A DNA stretch of 62,000 bases from the NCBI RefSeq assembly GCF_030272615.1, contig NC_081408.1:624245912-624307911 (forward strand), given 5' to 3'. The stretch's first letter is position 1. Every line of letters begins with the position of its first letter. This stretch comes from Cryptomeria japonica (lineage: Eukaryota > Streptophyta > Pinopsida > Cupressales > Cupressaceae). The position numbers were made by a program, and so were the translations under genes. Below are positions 58,578-62,000 of the stretch, in pieces. Below the pieces are notes generated by a model. That model was not told where the DNA came from and made no database searches. It saw only the letters and a list, made by a program, of their open reading frames with translations.

Positions 58578-59781
58578 ACTGCCTATCTATACTTCTAACC
58601 AAGAAATTCTAAAACAAGGTAGAATTTTACTCCAACAAGTTAAAGATTTTCTTCCTATACTGATAAATCTTCAAAACTGAAAGAAACACAATGTAGGAGG
58701 AATCGTCTGAACTTACTTGTTACCACCATGAAAACTGGAAACCTTCTCAGGAAATCAGAGTTGATTTTACCTTTGGCGCCTCCAATTTTGCTCAAGTATA
58801 GCAACTGCAACCCTTACAGACTATGTAAATGAATTCATACATTCCTTTTTGAACAGAAGGGAAAATACCAATAAAGCCACACATGCTTCATAATGATTCA
58901 CTTAAGCGTGCAAAGGAACTGCGAAATGACTAAAATCTGACACCTTCTTAATTATCCATCACTTCCGCACAAGTAGTCGATGCACTTATGATTACTTTCC
59001 ATATTTAGAATTTTAAACTGCTAAAACTGAGAATATTCCTTCTTGCCATGCCACTTTCAATATCAACAAAAAGCCTTAGAATCAATTTTGAAGTGAACTT
59101 ATGAACCTTGAACCATTTCACAAAGAGTTCAATGGTTCAAGTTCATTTAGCAAGTACAACAATGAACAAGCGGCACAAAACAATACTGGTAACGAGCAAC
59201 AATAATGATTATTAAGCAGGAACCTTGAACCATTGAACCGCTTGAAAATTGGTTCAAAGTTCAAGCTCGGAAACTGACTTAAAACATATGGACATCCGCT
59301 CGTTATACAACAATACATTGCCGTGACTCATAGAAGACATTTTGAACTTTGAACCGAAAAGGGTTCATGAGTTCAAAGTTCAAAACGTATAACAATAACG
59401 TGTTTGCTTTTGTGAAGACAAAGACCGCAAATGACTTTTTTCTAAAACGCGCTTTGAACCTTGAACCTATTGAACCTTTGTTTTTAGAAAGAGTTCAACG
59501 ACTTAGGTTCAAACACGGAGGAGAACAAAAGACCTGACAAAAATAAAGGCACAATAAGACAAACCGCAAGTATGAACATTCAAAATGGAAAATTTTAGGG
59601 GAGGCTAACATTGGCTCTGACTGGGGACTAGGACTATGAAGGAACTATATATGAACTCCAAGATCTCTGGTTTCGCAAGAAGACTTTATTTAAAGAGCCA
59701 AACAGAAACAAAAAAAGAAAAGAAAAACACAACAACTAATCAAACCAAAACACTATATACAAAACCACGAGGGACTCTCGT
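58578..59781. other. Spacer between integrase and ORF B
   Basis: No domain found. Holds the cluster of TTGAAC/GTTCAA words described separately. Short frames at 59349-59537 and 59118-59318 are composed of this repeat. Confidence 0.5.
59100..59515. repeat. Cluster of TTGAACC/GGTTCAA inverted words
   Basis: More than fifteen copies of TTGAAC or its complement GTTCAA occur in 415 bp. Many are adjacent in opposite orientation (for example CCTTGAACCATTGAACC near 59222 and GGTTCAAAGTTCAAG near 59251), so the segment can form several alternative hairpins. Confidence 0.8.
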
Positions 59782-62000
59782 TTACAATTGGTATAATTTC
59801 AAATCCTGGCGATTATAGGTTAGGGGAAGAGCAGTACCATCCTGATATGCAATTTTGAAAGAGTTAGGACCTTTTACCTCATGAATCACAAACGGTCCCT
59901 TCCAGAGCAATTCAAACTTTGTATGTGCTCCTTTTGGTTCTTTTCTTCTGTCCCAGAGCAGTACCTGATCACCTAGCATGAATTTCCATGGCCTGGCCCA
60001 CTTGTCAAATATCTTCTTCACCCTCATCTGATATTCTTTGATTCGGTCTACTAATTTATCTCTTTCTTCATCAATCCTTGTCAAATGCATAATTCGTTTT
60101 TCCAGAGAATCTTGAAAATAAGCGTCCTCGATGATAGTCTGTAACTTAGTTGCTGCAAGTTCTAGAGGAAGTGCTACTTGAGCCCCTACACCATATACCA
60201 GTTCAAAAGGTGACATCCCAATAGCCCTCTTTGGTGATGTACGATCAACCCAAAGAGCTTCATACAATTTTTTATGCCAATCTTTGAAGTTTTCGCTCAC
60301 TAATTTCTTCATGATATTTATAAAGTTTTTATTGCTGGATTCAACTTGACTATGTCCATGAGGATAATAATCAGAAGAGTGAATGAGGGATATCCCATGA
60401 TCATAGCAGAATAATGTAATCTCAGTAGAAGAGAAATTAGAGGCATTATCAGCCACAAGTTTTAGCGGAACTCGAAATTGAACCAAGATATTCTCCTTCA
60501 TAAAGTTACAAACAACCTCAGAAGATGTTTTCCGTACCAGAATAGCTTCCACCCATTTAGTAAAATAGTCTGCAGCTGTCAGTATATGTGTATGCCTTGC
60601 ACTTGAAGTAGGCGTCAAAGGACCTATAAAATCCAAACCCCATTGTTTGAAGTATTCATCCACAATCACGGGTCAGAGTGGTAATGTTGCAAGCTACGAC
60701 TTACCTGTGAACAACTTACATTTCTCAGAATTGGCTACCCATGCATACACATCTTTGAACATTCCTGGCCAATAATAACAATTCCTCAAAATTTTGTAGG
60801 CAGTTACTATTGATGAAAAATGACTGTCGCAAGCTTCATTATGAAATGTTTTCAATAGAGACTCTTGAAGCGATTTATCTACACAAAGCAAAAAAGTTCC
60901 ATCTAATCCCCTTTTATATAATACATCATTAAAAATGACGTATTTGGCAGCCTTTAATCTCAAGTTTCTCTTTTCTTTTGAAGAAAGATGTATTGGGTAA
61001 TCTCCATAGGTCAAGTAGTAAGCAACATCTGCAAACCAGGAATCCTGGAGTTGGACAAACAAAACTAGGGGGAATTCCTCTATTACTTCCTCCTTACTCT
61101 CAATAATTAACTTGCACAAACCCCATCCCCTTACTTATTTCGTGGGTTTGATATCCAAATTGAACTCTTGAATTTTTGACACCCAGGAGGCTCTATTATT
61201 CATTCCTATATCTTGCTGTGTCAATATGCTCTTGATTGCGGAATGAGGCACATAAACAATAGCATGAGAATGGAGAATGTAGTACTTGAACTGCTTTACG
61301 GCTTTCACAACCGCATATGCTTGTTTTTCCATTAGTGAATATTTCAATTCATGCTTTTTCAATGGTACACTCATGAATGATATTGAGACGTCTTCATTAC
61401 CCTCATTCTTCTGTAATAGAATTCCTTACATAGTGTGCTTCGAGGCGTAATAGTAAATAACAAAATCCTTCCTAAAATCAGGATTAACCAAGACAAGTGC
61501 ATGACCAATAACATTCTTTATTGATTCGAACGCTTTCTTCCCTTCCTCATTCCATTTAAACGCTTGTTTTTCACTCATCAAATTCACAATATATCTGGTT
61601 GTCTCTACAAAATCCGGGATGAACTTCCTTAGAAAATTTACCTGTCCAAAGAAGGATCTAACAACATTTCTATTTGATGGAAGACATAGCTATTGAATTG
61701 CTTTTACCCTTTCAGGGTCTATTCTTACTCCTTCCCTAGAAACAATATGGCCAAGCAGCTTACCCTCTATCACTCCAAACACTGACTTTTTTGGGTTTAA
61801 AGACACCCATGCTCACGGCACCTCTGTAACACTTGTCTGAGATCCCTCAGGTGATGTTTTCTTCTCTTTGAGAAAACTGTTAAATCATCTAGATACACAA
61901 CAATTATCTTATCGTTCAAATGACCAAAGGACAAATCCATAGCACATTGAAATGTCGCTCCTGCATTGATCAAACCAAATGGCATTCGGTTATAAGCAAA
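59782..62000 (-). pseudogene. pol: Decayed Ty3/Gypsy pol (RT, RNase H, integrase), runs off window
   Basis: Order on the minus strand from the right edge: reverse transcriptase (MPFGLINAGATFQ; active site YLDD in VVYLDDLTVFS), RNase H (HELKYSLMEKQAYAVVKA), integrase zinc region (61119 onward; one Cys of the CxxC pair is Ser in NSEKC), and integrase core 60669-59782 (WGLDFIG, VADNASNF, HSQVESSNK) ending with KFELLWKGPFVI. Integrase follows the RNase H directly, so there is no second RNase H; this is unlike Element 2 and fits an Athila-type or related lineage. One frameshift lies near 61790. Five in-frame stops share one frame (lower coordinates 61690, 61426, 61135, 60694, 60673). The last 296 codons are open. 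Confidence 0.9.

Overview
This is intergenic DNA from a large-genome land plant, and I think most likely a conifer. The signs are low GC, no ordinary host gene I can recognise, plant-telomere-type (CCCTAA) degenerate arrays, and wall-to-wall nested LTR retrotransposons. I cannot name the species from sequence alone. No tRNA or rRNA gene and no CRISPR array was found.

Layout. 1-822 is AT-rich target DNA. 823-11102 is a complete minus-strand LTR element (Element 1; duplicated target GGAGT) with a tRNA-Lys-type primer site and a decayed Tat-type gag fragment but no pol. 11103-17121 is target and unassigned DNA holding a decayed tandem repeat, a large inverted repeat with arms of about 290 bp, and a 189-bp tandem duplication. 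17122-26848 is a small copia-like element without genes (Element 3; target ATTTT), split by a second pol-less element (Element 4; 18407-25894, target CTATG). Element 4 carries a zinc-knuckle gag and a long unidentified frame (ORF A). 26849-28738 and 47667-48950 are the two halves of one telomere-like array. They were separated by Element 2 (28739-47666, plus strand, 18.9 kb), a Ty3/Gypsy element of the Tat type. A 114-bp foldback element also sits in the array. 48951-55463 is unassigned AT-rich DNA with hairpins and short tandem repeats. 55464-62000 is a decayed minus-strand Ty3/Gypsy pol followed by a second long unidentified frame (ORF B) in the position where Athila-type elements carry their extra, env-like frame. 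This element runs off the right edge.

Element 2 is the most interesting object. Its LTRs differ by only two substitutions plus three length changes, so it inserted recently. Yet its gag has nonsense codons and a 571-bp internal duplication. Downstream of pol it carries a second, chimeric gag/protease copy. It also carries an antisense gene of plant-mobile-domain type with a TATA-like box, a two-exon structure in one phase, and a solo LTR inside exon 2. A short motif (GCGTCTGTGT type) forms three clusters: two in the sense leader, and one in the opposite orientation inside the antisense gene's intron. The motif is therefore transcribed in the same sense just downstream of both promoters. A 2023-codon open frame supplies gag zinc finger, protease, a G-patch-like segment, reverse transcriptase, a first RNase H, a second (archaeal-type) RNase H, and integrase with a GPY/F tail.

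A common thread is the mode of decay. ORF A, ORF B and the right-hand pol have in-frame stop codons far in excess of frameshifts, as expected if methylated cytosines were deaminated in silenced DNA. The nested order gives relative ages: Element 3 is older than Element 4, the telomere-like array is older than Element 2, and Element 2 is the youngest complete insertion.
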